DNA of 41,604 nt from Amarolinea aalborgensis (GTDB taxonomy: Bacteria > Chloroflexota > Anaerolineae > SSC4 > Amarolineaceae), in the NCBI RefSeq assembly GCF_900491745.1, contig NZ_UETR01000024.1, positions 1 to 41,604 of the forward strand, in the 5' to 3' direction. A model generated the notes under the pieces. It ran no database searches. It was given only the letters and a program-made list of their open reading frames with translations, and was not told the DNA's origin. Positions within the stretch are counted from its first letter, which is position 1; each line of letters opens with the position of its first letter. Shown piece after piece: positions 33,073-41,166 of the stretch. Made by a program: the position numbers and the translations under genes.

Positions 33073-34008
33073 ATGAATAGCAATCATCTTGACCGCCAAC
33101 CCCAACCAACTATCTCTGATGAGATGCTATCGGCTTACCTGGATGGCGAGGTGACGCCGCAGGAGCGCTTGCAGATTGAACGCGCAGCCGCACAGGATGC
33201 GGACACGGCCTGGCGCCTGGCCTCTTTGCAGCAAACCGTGGCCCTGGTCAAGGCGCTGCCGCGCGTCAGTTTGCCGCGTTCGTTTACCTTGAGCGAAGCC
33301 GATGTGGCGCCGCCGCGAGCAGCCGCACCCGCGTTCGCGCCCTGGTGGCGCGCCCTGTTCGACCCGATTCTACTGCGCAATGCCACAGCGATGACTGCGG
33401 TGTTATTCCTTGCGCTTTTGGTGGGAGACCTGGCCCCGCGCCTGATTTCTCCGGCGGCTGCGCCGGCCGCACGGCTGTTCAAGGAAACCGTGGTCGTGGA
33501 GGAATATACCACGCCCACACATCCCGCGGTGATGGCTCAAGCCATGGCGCCGCAGCCAACGCCAACGTGGGAAGTAACCCCCGCGGCGGCGGTGGGGGCG
33601 CCAGCGCCAACGTCGGGAGAAACCCGCGAGGCTGCGATGCCAGCGCCAACGCCAACGTCGGAAATACCCCCCGCGGCCGCAATGCCAACGCCAACGACAA
33701 CGCCGTCAGCCGTGCTGTCCTCGCCCGGCTCATCGGGAGAGGCGGAGGCCACGCCGCCGCTGCCCGAAGCGCCGCCCGCGGCCGCATCTGGCCCCCTGGT
33801 GACCACGGTTCCGGCGGTCACCGCACCGGCGCTCGAGTTGGTTGCGCCCGCTTCTGCCCCGACGGATGGCGCGGCCAAGGATGTAGCGTCGCAGACCAAC
33901 GCGGCCACCCCAGGCCCGAACTGGCTGCGCATCGCCCAGGTGCTGTTGGCATTGCTGACCGGCGGTTTGTTTGTGGCCTGGAGACGCGCTCTGTCGCCCA
34001 CCCGCTGA
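33073..34008 (+). CDS. membrane anti-sigma factor
   Basis: 311 aa. The N-terminal DEMLSAYLDGEVTPQERLQIE is typical of the anti-sigma domain of RsiW/RseA-like proteins, but the zinc HxxxCxxC motif is absent. A membrane helix lies at about 105-118. The outer part is a low-complexity Pro/Ala/Thr region with several near-repeats of a PTPTSE/PPAAA unit. A second helix (about 286-302) closes the protein. It probably holds the upstream sigma factor at the membrane until a signal arrives; with two helices the low-complexity loop would be the exported sensor. Confidence 0.8.
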   Translation: MNSNHLDRQPQPTISDEMLSAYLDGEVTPQERLQIERAAAQDADTAWRLASLQQTVALVKALPRVSLPRSFTLSEADVAPPRAAAPAFAPWWRALFDPILLRNATAMTAVLFLALLVGDLAPRLISPAAAPAARLFKETVVVEEYTTPTHPAVMAQAMAPQPTPTWEVTPAAAVGAPAPTSGETREAAMPAPTPTSEIPPAAAMPTPTTTPSAVLSSPGSSGEAEATPPLPEAPPAAASGPLVTTVPAVTAPALELVAPASAPTDGAAKDVASQTNAATPGPNWLRIAQVLLALLTGGLFVAWRRALSPTR

Positions 34009-34036
34009 CCCGCAGAAAGTGCAGTGAAACATTCCC

Positions 34037-35203
34037 GTGTCCGTTGCCATTGTTCATGACTGGCTGAACCAGATTGGGGGCGCCGAAAACGTGTTGGAGG
34101 CGCTGGCTCAACAATTTGCGCGCCCGCCGATCTACACCAGCATGTACTGGTCGGCGTTGGCCCGCCAGCGTCCAGCCTTCGCCGCCTGGGATATTCACAC
34201 GTCCTTCATGCAGCGATTGCCCGGCGTCTTTCGCCATCACCAGGCTTACCTGCCTCTTTATCCACTGGCCTTCGAGCAGTTCGACCTCAGCCGCTACGAA
34301 CTGGTGTTAAGCAACAAGAGCGGTTTCTGTCACGGCGTCATTACTGGCCCGGAGACATTGCACCTGTGCTACTGCTTGACTCCCACGCGCTTCATTTGGA
34401 GTTTCGACGCGTATCTTCAGCGCGAGGAGGGTTTTTCGCGCCTCTCCAGCCTGGTTTTGCGCCCGCTGCTCAACTACCTGCGCGTGTGGGATCGCCTGGC
34501 GGCCGATCGCGTGAATCACTTCATCGCCATCTCGCGCGCCGTGCAAATGCGCATTCAGAAGTATTACGGCCGCGACAGCGTCATCATCTACCCGCCGGTG
34601 GACACCGAACGCTTCGTCCCCTCGGGCCGGCCGCCAGGTGATTACTATCTGGCCGGCGGCCGCCTGATTCCCTACAAACGGGTGGATCTGGCCGTGCGCG
34701 CCTTCACCCAACTGGGGCGGCCGCTGCTCGTTTACGGTGAAGGCCGTGATCTCGACAGTCTGCGCGCCCTGGCCGGGCCGACCATCACCTTCCTGGGGCA
34801 CGTGTCCTGGCCGCGCCTGGTGCAGCTTTTCCAGGATTGTCGCGCTTTCATTTTTCCTGGCCTGGAAGATTTCGGCATTGCGCCGGTCGAAGCTCAGGCC
34901 AGCGGCCGGCCTGTCATCGCCTACGCCGGCGGCGGCTCGCTGGACACGGTGGTGGATGGCAAAACCGGGGTGCTTTTTAGCGAACCGACCGTCGAGTCCC
35001 TGGCAGCGGCTGTGCGCCGCTTCGAGACCATGACTTTTGATCCCGACCAAATCCGGCGCCATGCGGAACGCTTCAGCAGTGACCGCTTTTGCCGTGATCT
35101 GGACGCGATCATCAACCAAAAACTGGATGCGCACCGCGCGGCCCTGCGCCAGGCAACCCGGCCGTTGCCGGACGAAGCGCCCGGACGCGAGGGCCCATCC
35201 TAG
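34037..35203 (+). CDS. GT4-family glycosyltransferase
   Basis: 388 aa from a GTG start. It transfers a sugar from a nucleotide-sugar donor to a growing polysaccharide. The N-terminal VAIVHDWLNQIGGAENVLEAL is typical of GT-B enzymes such as WcaI/RfaB-like mannosyl- and glucosyltransferases. The C-terminal half has YLAGGRLIPYKRVDLAVRAF and the E-x7-E donor motif Glu277/Glu285 in EDFGIAPVEA. No membrane helix is seen. It starts 28 bp after the anti-sigma gene and leads into the Wzz-like genes, so it belongs to an exopolysaccharide cluster. Confidence 0.88.
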   Translation: MSVAIVHDWLNQIGGAENVLEALAQQFARPPIYTSMYWSALARQRPAFAAWDIHTSFMQRLPGVFRHHQAYLPLYPLAFEQFDLSRYELVLSNKSGFCHGVITGPETLHLCYCLTPTRFIWSFDAYLQREEGFSRLSSLVLRPLLNYLRVWDRLAADRVNHFIAISRAVQMRIQKYYGRDSVIIYPPVDTERFVPSGRPPGDYYLAGGRLIPYKRVDLAVRAFTQLGRPLLVYGEGRDLDSLRALAGPTITFLGHVSWPRLVQLFQDCRAFIFPGLEDFGIAPVEAQASGRPVIAYAGGGSLDTVVDGKTGVLFSEPTVESLAAAVRRFETMTFDPDQIRRHAERFSSDRFCRDLDAIINQKLDAHRAALRQATRPLPDEAPGREGPS

Positions 35204-35216
35204 GGGAATCATACCG

Positions 35217-35921
35217 ATGGAACTACGTCACTATGGAAAGATCATTCTGCGCCGCTGGTGGCTGCCAGTCATCTTGGTTGGCCTGGTCGCCGCGTTCAGC
35301 CTGGCGACGCTGCGTCCCTGGGTCGCGCGCCCGCCTGCGTTCACAGCGTCCATGCGTTTCAACGTCGGTATGCAGCCGGAGCCGCGCCCAGCCAACACGT
35401 ACACCTACGATCGTTATTATACCTGGCTGGGGAGCGAGTATCTGATTGACGATCTGAGCGAGATTGTCAAAGGCAGCGCTTTTGCAACCGCTGTCAGTCG
35501 CCGCCTGGCCGCCGGCGGCTTGACCCTAGCGCCAGGCGCCATCCAGGGCAGCACGCAGGCCGGGAAGCTGCATCGCATCTTGACCATCAGCGCCAGCGGC
35601 GGCAATGCCGACGAGTTGGCCCAGGTCATGCAGGCCATCAGCCAGACGATGCAGAGCGACCTGCCTGCTTTCTACCGCGGACTGCTCAATCGCGAGACTG
35701 ACGCGGCGCCGATTGCGGTCATCCTGGTTGACGGCCCGCACATCGGCGCGATTGGCCCCAGCCTGCGTGACAAGCTCGATCTGCCGCTGCGCCTGGGCCT
35801 GGCGTTGTTGACCGGCCTGGCCTTGTGCTTTTTCCTCGATTACCTGGATACCAGCGTGCGCGACCGCGCAGATCTCGAAGCCCTGGGACTGACGGTGATC
35901 GGCGAGATTCCCCGGCGTTAG
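35217..35921 (+). CDS. Wzz-like chain-length/export protein, first copy
   Basis: 234 aa. Two membrane helices (about 15-36 and 196-215) flank an outer domain, the layout of Wzz/polysaccharide co-polymerases. The N-terminal MELRHYGKIILRRWWLPVIL and the final RADLEALGLTVIGEIPRR are family-like. The outer domain is shorter than in enterobacterial Wzz. I use the ATG at 35217; an in-frame ATG at 35037 lies inside the GT4 gene. A second Wzz-like gene follows. Confidence 0.78.
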   Translation: MELRHYGKIILRRWWLPVILVGLVAAFSLATLRPWVARPPAFTASMRFNVGMQPEPRPANTYTYDRYYTWLGSEYLIDDLSEIVKGSAFATAVSRRLAAGGLTLAPGAIQGSTQAGKLHRILTISASGGNADELAQVMQAISQTMQSDLPAFYRGLLNRETDAAPIAVILVDGPHIGAIGPSLRDKLDLPLRLGLALLTGLALCFFLDYLDTSVRDRADLEALGLTVIGEIPRR

Positions 35922-35980
35922 CAACAGGCGCCCGTGGGGGATTTGGGCTTTTTCGTTCGTGTGGTAGAATCACGGCGGGC

Positions 35981-36008
35981 GAAGCGTGAGACGTGAAGCG
36001 TGAGACGT
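35981..36008. repeat. 14-bp tandem duplication in the leader of the second Wzz-like gene
   Basis: GAAGCGTGAGACGT is repeated without a gap at 35981-35994 and 35995-36008. It lies 17 bp before the start codon at 36026. A TAGAAT with TG extension at 35965-35970 could be a weak -10 element just ahead of it. Confidence 0.6.
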
Positions 36009-36025
36009 GAGATCGAAGAGGAAAG

Positions 36026-36685
36026 ATGGAATTACAGGATTATCTGAATATTCTGCGCAAGCGCGGGTGGATCATTGTCGCCCTGGCGATTCTGGCGGCG
36101 GCGGCGGCGTTTGGCTTCAGCCTGACACAGACAAAGATCTACCGCGCCAGCGCCAAAGTGAGCGTCGTGCCAGGTACGCCTGATTGGGGCTTGGGCAACA
36201 CGGCCAAAGATCTGCTGCGCAATTTTGTCATCAACATTGACACGCACGATATGGCCCAGAAGGTGATTGACCGCGCACAGCTCGATATGACCACGTATGA
36301 CCTTCTCGATCGCACGGAAGTCAGTTCTGATTCCTCCAACTTCACGATCCAGATTGATGCCAAGGATGAACGCCCAGAGGTCGCCAAGGAGATCGCCTTG
36401 ACCATGGCGGACATCTTCGAGGAAGAGCGCACCGCGTATTACAATCAACAGGACAAACGTGATCGTATCGAGGTCAAAGTCATTGACCACGTGATTGACG
36501 CCCCGCTGTTTCGGCCCAATCCCACCCTGAATGGCGCCGCTGGCTTTGTCCTTGGCCTGGTTCTGGGCACGATCTTGGTCCTCTGGCTGGAGTGGCTGGA
36601 GGCGGATGTCTTGCGCACACCGCAAGCGGTTGAAAAGCATCTCGGCCTACCTGTCCTCGGTTCCATCCCGGCCCAGGCTGAATGA
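36026..36685 (+). CDS. Wzz-like chain-length/export protein, second copy
   Basis: 219 aa. MELQDYLNILRKRGWIIV opens a Wzz domain, with helices at about 15-33 and 170-190. The C-terminus TPQAVEKHLGLPVLGSIP is the usual link to a BY-kinase. It overlaps the kinase gene in an ATGA at 36682-36685, so the two form a Wzc-like co-polymerase/kinase pair split into separate proteins, as in Gram-positive CapA/CapB. It regulates chain length during polysaccharide export. Confidence 0.85.
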   Translation: MELQDYLNILRKRGWIIVALAILAAAAAFGFSLTQTKIYRASAKVSVVPGTPDWGLGNTAKDLLRNFVINIDTHDMAQKVIDRAQLDMTTYDLLDRTEVSSDSSNFTIQIDAKDERPEVAKEIALTMADIFEEERTAYYNQQDKRDRIEVKVIDHVIDAPLFRPNPTLNGAAGFVLGLVLGTILVLWLEWLEADVLRTPQAVEKHLGLPVLGSIPAQAE

Positions 36686-37374
36686 CGCAGGATCAAGAGG
36701 GAAACGAACACATGATGACGAATGTCTTGGTCACGGTGCAAAATCCGCGGTCTCCCATTGCCGAAGCCTATCGCGGCTTGCGCACGAATCTGACTTTTTC
36801 CAGCCTGGACCGCCCCCTGCGCAGTATGTTGATCACTTCAGCCGGGCCAGAAGAAGGCAAATCCACGGTCCTGGCCAATCTGGCGGTGGTTGAGGCGCAA
36901 GCCGGCCGGCAGGTGATTGTGGTAGACGCGGACTTGCGGCGTCCGCGCCAACATGAGTTGTTCGGCCTTAGCAACGCGACCGGACTGACTACTCTCCTGG
37001 CCGACGAGAAGGGCGACCCTGCATCCTTTTTGCAGACGACGAGCGTGCCGGGCCTCCGTGTGTTGACCACAGGCCCCCTGCCGCCCAACCCCGCCGAACT
37101 GTTGGCCTCACAGCGCATGACTGCCGCCCTGACCGGGCTGTGCGCGCTGGCCAACCTGGTCCTTCTTGATGCGCCGCCCATCGTGGTGGTCACCGATGCG
37201 GCCATTCTCGCCTCCCAGGTGGATGGGGTTTTGCTGGTGGTCAACGCCAACGGCACGCGGCGCGAGCATGCGCAGCGCGCACACCAACTGCTGGCCAAAG
37301 TCAATGCACGCGTGGTGGGCAGCGTTTTGAACAACGCCGCGCCCGATCGCAGCCTGCAAACGTACTATAAATAG
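36682..37374 (+). CDS. BY-kinase (CpsD/CapB-like tyrosine autokinase)
   Basis: 230 aa. PIAEAYRGLRTNL precedes Walker A GPEEGKST at 55-62, Walker A' VVDADLRRP near 80-88, and Walker B LLDAPP near 163-168. These are all BY-kinase features. The C-terminal tyrosine cluster is reduced to two Tyr (QTYYK), so phosphorylation switching may be limited. The ATG at 36682 overlaps the Wzz stop; an ATG at 36712 with upstream GAGGG is a possible alternative. It partners the preceding Wzz-like protein. Confidence 0.88.
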   Translation: MTQDQEGNEHMMTNVLVTVQNPRSPIAEAYRGLRTNLTFSSLDRPLRSMLITSAGPEEGKSTVLANLAVVEAQAGRQVIVVDADLRRPRQHELFGLSNATGLTTLLADEKGDPASFLQTTSVPGLRVLTTGPLPPNPAELLASQRMTAALTGLCALANLVLLDAPPIVVVTDAAILASQVDGVLLVVNANGTRREHAQRAHQLLAKVNARVVGSVLNNAAPDRSLQTYYK

Positions 37375-37424
37375 GCCGTACGGCGTCCGTTGCGCCGATG
37401 GCCGTGTCACAGAGAGGTAGTTTT

Positions 37425-38498
37425 GTGAAAGGACTCATCCTGAGCGGCGGTAAAGGGTCACGACTCTACCCGCTGACGTATACGAACGCCAAGCAGCTCG
37501 TGCCGGTGGCAAATAAACCGGTGTTGTTTCGTGTGATCGAGGCCATTCGCGATGCCGGCATTCACGATATTGGCATCGTGGTGGGCGTTGATGACAATGC
37601 GCGCCAGGTGCGCGATGCGGTGGGCAATGGCAGCCGTTGGGGGGTCAAGACGACCTTCATTCCCCAGGAGACTCCGCTCGGCCTGGCTCACGCGGTGAAG
37701 ATCAGCCAGGAGTTCCTGGGCGAGGATCGCTTTGTGATGTTCCTGGGCGACAACGTCATCGAAGGAGGCATCAGCCCGTTGATTCGTGAGTTTGCCTCCA
37801 GCGCGTGGAACAGCCAGATTGTGCTGACGCCGGTGGCTGAGCCGCAGCATTTCGGCGTCGCCGAACTGGACGAGGCGCAGCACATTGTGCGCCTGGTGGA
37901 GAAGCCGCGCAACCCGCGCTCCAACCTGGCGCTGGTTGGCATCTACATGTTCGATCATCACGTCTTCGAAGCGGTCAACAGTATTCATCCATCCTGGCGC
38001 GGCGAGTTGGAGATCACCGACGCGATTCAGTGGTTGGTGGATCATGGGCACCAGGTTCATCCCTACGTGCACCGCGGCTGGTGGATTGACACCGGCAAGC
38101 CCATTGACATGTTGGAAGCCAACAGCCGCGTGCTGGATGAAATTGAGCATGTCATGCTTGGTTATGTGGACCGCGATTCACAGGTGGGCGGCAAAGTAAC
38201 AATCGAGCGCGGCGCGGAGATCATCAACAGCGTGATTCGCGGCCCCGCCATCATCGGCGAACATACGCGCATCATCAACAGTTACATTGGGCCGTTCACC
38301 TCGGTCTTTCACCATTGTGTCGTCGAGGACAGCGAAATCGAACACAGCATTGTCCTGGAACACAGCCGCATCATTGGCATCGAAAGCCGTATCGAGGACA
38401 GTCTCATCGGTCGCTATGTCGAGGTGGTGCGCTCTCCCATCAAGCCCAAGGCGCTCAAGTTGACGCTGGGCGATCACAGCCGCCTCGGTATCCTGTGA
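37425..38498 (+). CDS. rmlA: glucose-1-phosphate thymidylyltransferase, long form
   Basis: 357 aa. It makes dTDP-glucose from dTTP and glucose-1-phosphate, the first step to dTDP-rhamnose and related sugars. The N-terminal KGLILSGGKGSRLYPLT is the nucleotidyltransferase signature, with the catalytic-site GDNVIEGG and VEKPRNP. The C-terminal 110 residues form a left-handed beta-helix (INSVIRGPAIIGEHTRIINS), typical of the long RmlA type. I take the GTG at 37425 because AGAGAGG precedes it and it aligns with family starts; an ATG at 37398 adds nine residues. rmlB follows. Confidence 0.9.
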   Translation: MKGLILSGGKGSRLYPLTYTNAKQLVPVANKPVLFRVIEAIRDAGIHDIGIVVGVDDNARQVRDAVGNGSRWGVKTTFIPQETPLGLAHAVKISQEFLGEDRFVMFLGDNVIEGGISPLIREFASSAWNSQIVLTPVAEPQHFGVAELDEAQHIVRLVEKPRNPRSNLALVGIYMFDHHVFEAVNSIHPSWRGELEITDAIQWLVDHGHQVHPYVHRGWWIDTGKPIDMLEANSRVLDEIEHVMLGYVDRDSQVGGKVTIERGAEIINSVIRGPAIIGEHTRIINSYIGPFTSVFHHCVVEDSEIEHSIVLEHSRIIGIESRIEDSLIGRYVEVVRSPIKPKALKLTLGDHSRLGIL

Positions 38499-38524
38499 GC
38501 GTTAGCGGCGAGGAATAGCTGATT

Positions 38525-39547
38525 GTGCGTAACTTCTTAATTACCGGAGGCGCAGGCTTTATCGGCGCCAACTTCACCCACTACCTCTTACGCAACTACA
38601 CCGATATCAAGGTCGTGGTGTACGACAAGCTTACCTATGCGGGAAACCTGGACAATCTACTCGACGTGGGCGATGACCCGCGCTACGCCTTTGTCCAGGG
38701 CGACATTGCCGATGCCGACAGCGTCGCCGCGGCGATTCGAGACCATCAGATTGACACCATTGTCAATTTTGCGGCCGAGTCGCACGTTGATCGCTCTATC
38801 ATGAACCCTGACGCCTTTGTCAAGACCGATGTCTACGGCACCTACGTCTTGTTGGAGGCTGCGCGGCGTTTCAACCTGGAGCGTTACCACCAGATTTCCA
38901 CCGATGAGGTGTACGGTCATGTACCGGTTGGCTCGTCGAAGGAAACCGATCCGCTGGAGCCGCGCTCGCCGTACGCGGCCAGCAAGGCCAGCGCCGACCT
39001 GATGGTCAATGCCTATCATATCACCTATGGTCTGCCGGTCACGATTTCGCGCGGGTCGAACAACATTGGCCCTTATCAGTATCCAGAGAAGGTCATTCCG
39101 CTCTTCGTCACCAACGCGATGGATGATGTGGCGCTGCCTTTGTACGGCGATGGTTTGCAGATGCGCGATTATCAGTATGTCGAAGATCACTGCGAAGGCA
39201 TTGACGCTGTCTTGCGCCGCGGCCAGATTGGTGAAGTCTACAACATCGGCACGGGCAGCGAGCTGCGCAACATTGACATGACCCACTTGCTGCTCGACAC
39301 CCTGGGTAAGCCCTACAGCCTCATCCAGCCGGTCAGCGACCGCCCCGGTCATGATCGCCGCTACTCGCTGGATGTGAGCAAACTCAAGGCGTTGGGGTGG
39401 CAGCCGCGTCACACGTGCGCGGAGGCGGTGGTCAAAACGGTGCGCTGGTATCAGGCCAATGAGTGGTGGTGGCGTAAGATCAAGAGCGGCGAACACTACC
39501 GCGCCTTCTATCAGCGCCTCTATGCGGGGCGCGAGATACGAACCTAG
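38525..39547 (+). CDS. rmlB: dTDP-glucose 4,6-dehydratase
   Basis: 340 aa, GTG start. An extended SDR that converts dTDP-glucose to dTDP-4-keto-6-deoxyglucose. GGAGFIG (8-14) binds NAD, STDEVYG gives catalytic Thr126-Asp127-Glu128, and Tyr150-x3-Lys154 is in the YAASK motif. SRGSNNIGPYQYPEK and the C-terminal RPGHDRRYSLD are RmlB signatures. It follows rmlA by 26 bp. rmlC and rmlD are not in the window, so the end product (rhamnose or another deoxysugar) is unknown. Confidence 0.94.
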   Translation: MRNFLITGGAGFIGANFTHYLLRNYTDIKVVVYDKLTYAGNLDNLLDVGDDPRYAFVQGDIADADSVAAAIRDHQIDTIVNFAAESHVDRSIMNPDAFVKTDVYGTYVLLEAARRFNLERYHQISTDEVYGHVPVGSSKETDPLEPRSPYAASKASADLMVNAYHITYGLPVTISRGSNNIGPYQYPEKVIPLFVTNAMDDVALPLYGDGLQMRDYQYVEDHCEGIDAVLRRGQIGEVYNIGTGSELRNIDMTHLLLDTLGKPYSLIQPVSDRPGHDRRYSLDVSKLKALGWQPRHTCAEAVVKTVRWYQANEWWWRKIKSGEHYRAFYQRLYAGREIRT

Positions 39548-39608
39548 CGCCGGGACAACCTATCCACCATGATGGTCATGACATGGGTTTTGCCCATCTT
39601 TGCGTTCG

Positions 39609-41084
39609 ATGGCCGCTAAGCTCAGCCCGCTGTCCCTGGCGTCTCTAAATCGCCAGGGACAGCGGGCTGTACGCCGGCATCCCCACGCCCTGCTCGCGGC
39701 CATCATCTTGTTGGGCGCGTCCCTACGGCTTCTGCGCCTCGATTGGCAAGACCTTTGGCTGGATGAGGCTTTTTCTCTGCACATCGCGTCTTTGCCTTGG
39801 TCAGCCACCCTGGCTGCCATCCAACAGGATGTTCACCCGCCTCTGTTCTATCTCTTGCTGCATGGTTGGATCGCGTGGCTAGGCGACAGCGCCTATGCTT
39901 TGCGCCTGCTCTCTGCGCTCACGAGCGTACTGACGCTGCCCGCGCTCTATGCGCTGGGGCGCGCGCTGCGCCTGGAGCGATCGTGGAGTCTGTTGCTGAC
40001 CTTTCTAATGGCAACGGCCTATTTTCCCATCCGTTTTGCACAGGAGACGCGCTCGTTCAGTCTGCTTCTGCTGTTGGCCCTCCTTTCCATGCTGTGCTTT
40101 GTGCGCTGGCTTGCGCGCTGGAATACGTGGGATCTCCTGGGTGTGCTTCTGCTGACGGTGGCCCTGATCTACACCCACTATTACGGTCTTTTTCTGCCCG
40201 TGGTGCAAACGGCGTGGCTTGTTTGGCGTGCACCGCGCCAACGGGCCTGGCTTGCGCCGTGGGTGCTGCTGCTTGGCGTCCTGGCGTTGGCCTTCTGGCC
40301 CTGGCTGGCCGTGGTGAAGCAGCAGGCGTTGACCCTGCGCATGGTCACGCACCAGGCGCCGTCCTCGCTGACAACCATCGGCGAGCTGCTCTATCGCTTT
40401 GGCGGCCGCAGCTTTCTCTTGGCCGGCCTCTGCTGCCTCTTGATGGGCTTCTCCCTGCGCGCGCCGCGCGCCGCGCCGCCGCGATCGCCGGCTGCGCTGA
40501 CCCACGCGGGCCTACTGTGGCTTTGGCTGATCTTTCCTGTGCTCGTGCCTCTGCTGCTCACTAACCTGGCGGCCACCTTCACCTACCGCAATGCCATCAT
40601 CAGCGCGCCCGCTTTCTGGTTGTTGGTGGTGGCGGGCTGGCGGCAGGTGCGTTCGCGGCGTGTGCGCAGCGTGCTGTTCGCCCTGGCGCTGACGCTCAGC
40701 CTGCCGGGTCTGATGCGCTATTACGTGGAGCCGGATAAAGAACAGTGGCGCGCGGTGGTGGCCTGGATTGCGCAGTATGCCCAGCCTGGCGATCTGCTTC
40801 TGTTCGACAACGGGCCGACGCGCCAACCGTTCGCCTATGCCGCCCGCGCGGCGCCCACGACATGGGCGCAGGAAACGTTTCCCAACTTCGAAGGCGATCC
40901 CGATGCGGTGATCCGCCGCTACGCCCGCCGCTATCCACGCGTATGGCTCATCGCCACGGTCTACGGCGAGGCTCGTTTGGATTGGCGCTTGGGTCTGTTG
41001 ACGCCCTATTATCGCCTGCGGGGATGGATGCCGTTTACGGATGTCATGCCCGTGCTCTTGGAACGTCAGCCAGGGCCGCCTTGA
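39609..41084 (+). CDS. multi-pass glycosyltransferase (GT39/PMT-like)
   Basis: 491 aa with about nine or ten membrane helices. The first loop carries DLWLDEAFSLHI and QDVHPPLFYLLLHGW, the GT39/ArnT-type Asp-Glu pattern for polyprenyl-phosphate-sugar donors. FAQETRSFSLLLLLALLSM continues the family pattern. The last 100 residues are a small outer domain. It probably adds sugars outside the membrane. An 18-bp perfect hairpin lies in codons 6-20, giving an odd N-terminus (SPLSLASLNRQGQRA). A TTG at 39600 is in frame; no strong ribosome-binding site precedes either start, so the true start may lie after the hairpin. Confidence 0.78.
   Translation: MAAKLSPLSLASLNRQGQRAVRRHPHALLAAIILLGASLRLLRLDWQDLWLDEAFSLHIASLPWSATLAAIQQDVHPPLFYLLLHGWIAWLGDSAYALRLLSALTSVLTLPALYALGRALRLERSWSLLLTFLMATAYFPIRFAQETRSFSLLLLLALLSMLCFVRWLARWNTWDLLGVLLLTVALIYTHYYGLFLPVVQTAWLVWRAPRQRAWLAPWVLLLGVLALAFWPWLAVVKQQALTLRMVTHQAPSSLTTIGELLYRFGGRSFLLAGLCCLLMGFSLRAPRAAPPRSPAALTHAGLLWLWLIFPVLVPLLLTNLAATFTYRNAIISAPAFWLLVVAGWRQVRSRRVRSVLFALALTLSLPGLMRYYVEPDKEQWRAVVAWIAQYAQPGDLLLFDNGPTRQPFAYAARAAPTTWAQETFPNFEGDPDAVIRRYARRYPRVWLIATVYGEARLDWRLGLLTPYYRLRGWMPFTDVMPVLLERQPGPP
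39624..39668. repeat. perfect 18-bp inverted repeat at the start of the GT39-like gene
   Basis: AGCCCGCTGTCCCTGGCG (39624-39641) and its exact complement (39651-39668) flank a 9-nt loop TCTCTAAAT. It overlaps the 5' end of the GT39-like frame. It could be a mobile palindromic element or a translation-controlling hairpin. Confidence 0.8.
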
Positions 41085-41109
41085 AGCAGAGGAAAGGGAT
41101 TTCCAACGC

Positions 41110-41136
41110 AAAAGCCGCACGGAAAGTGCGGCTTTT
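41110..41136. terminator. bidirectional intrinsic terminator
   Basis: AAAAGCCGCAC (41110-41120) pairs with GTGCGGCTTTT (41126-41136) around a 5-nt loop. It lies between the convergent GT39-like gene and ctaA, with U-tracts for both directions. Confidence 0.9.
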
Positions 41137-41166
41137 GGTGATGCAGGACCATGGGCGCGTGCGCGG

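Noticed and set aside
33556..33700. Repeats in the anti-sigma gene resembling a CRISPR-like array
   Set aside because: They are imperfect, in frame and encode a PTPTSE/PPAAA low-complexity linker; no spacers are present.
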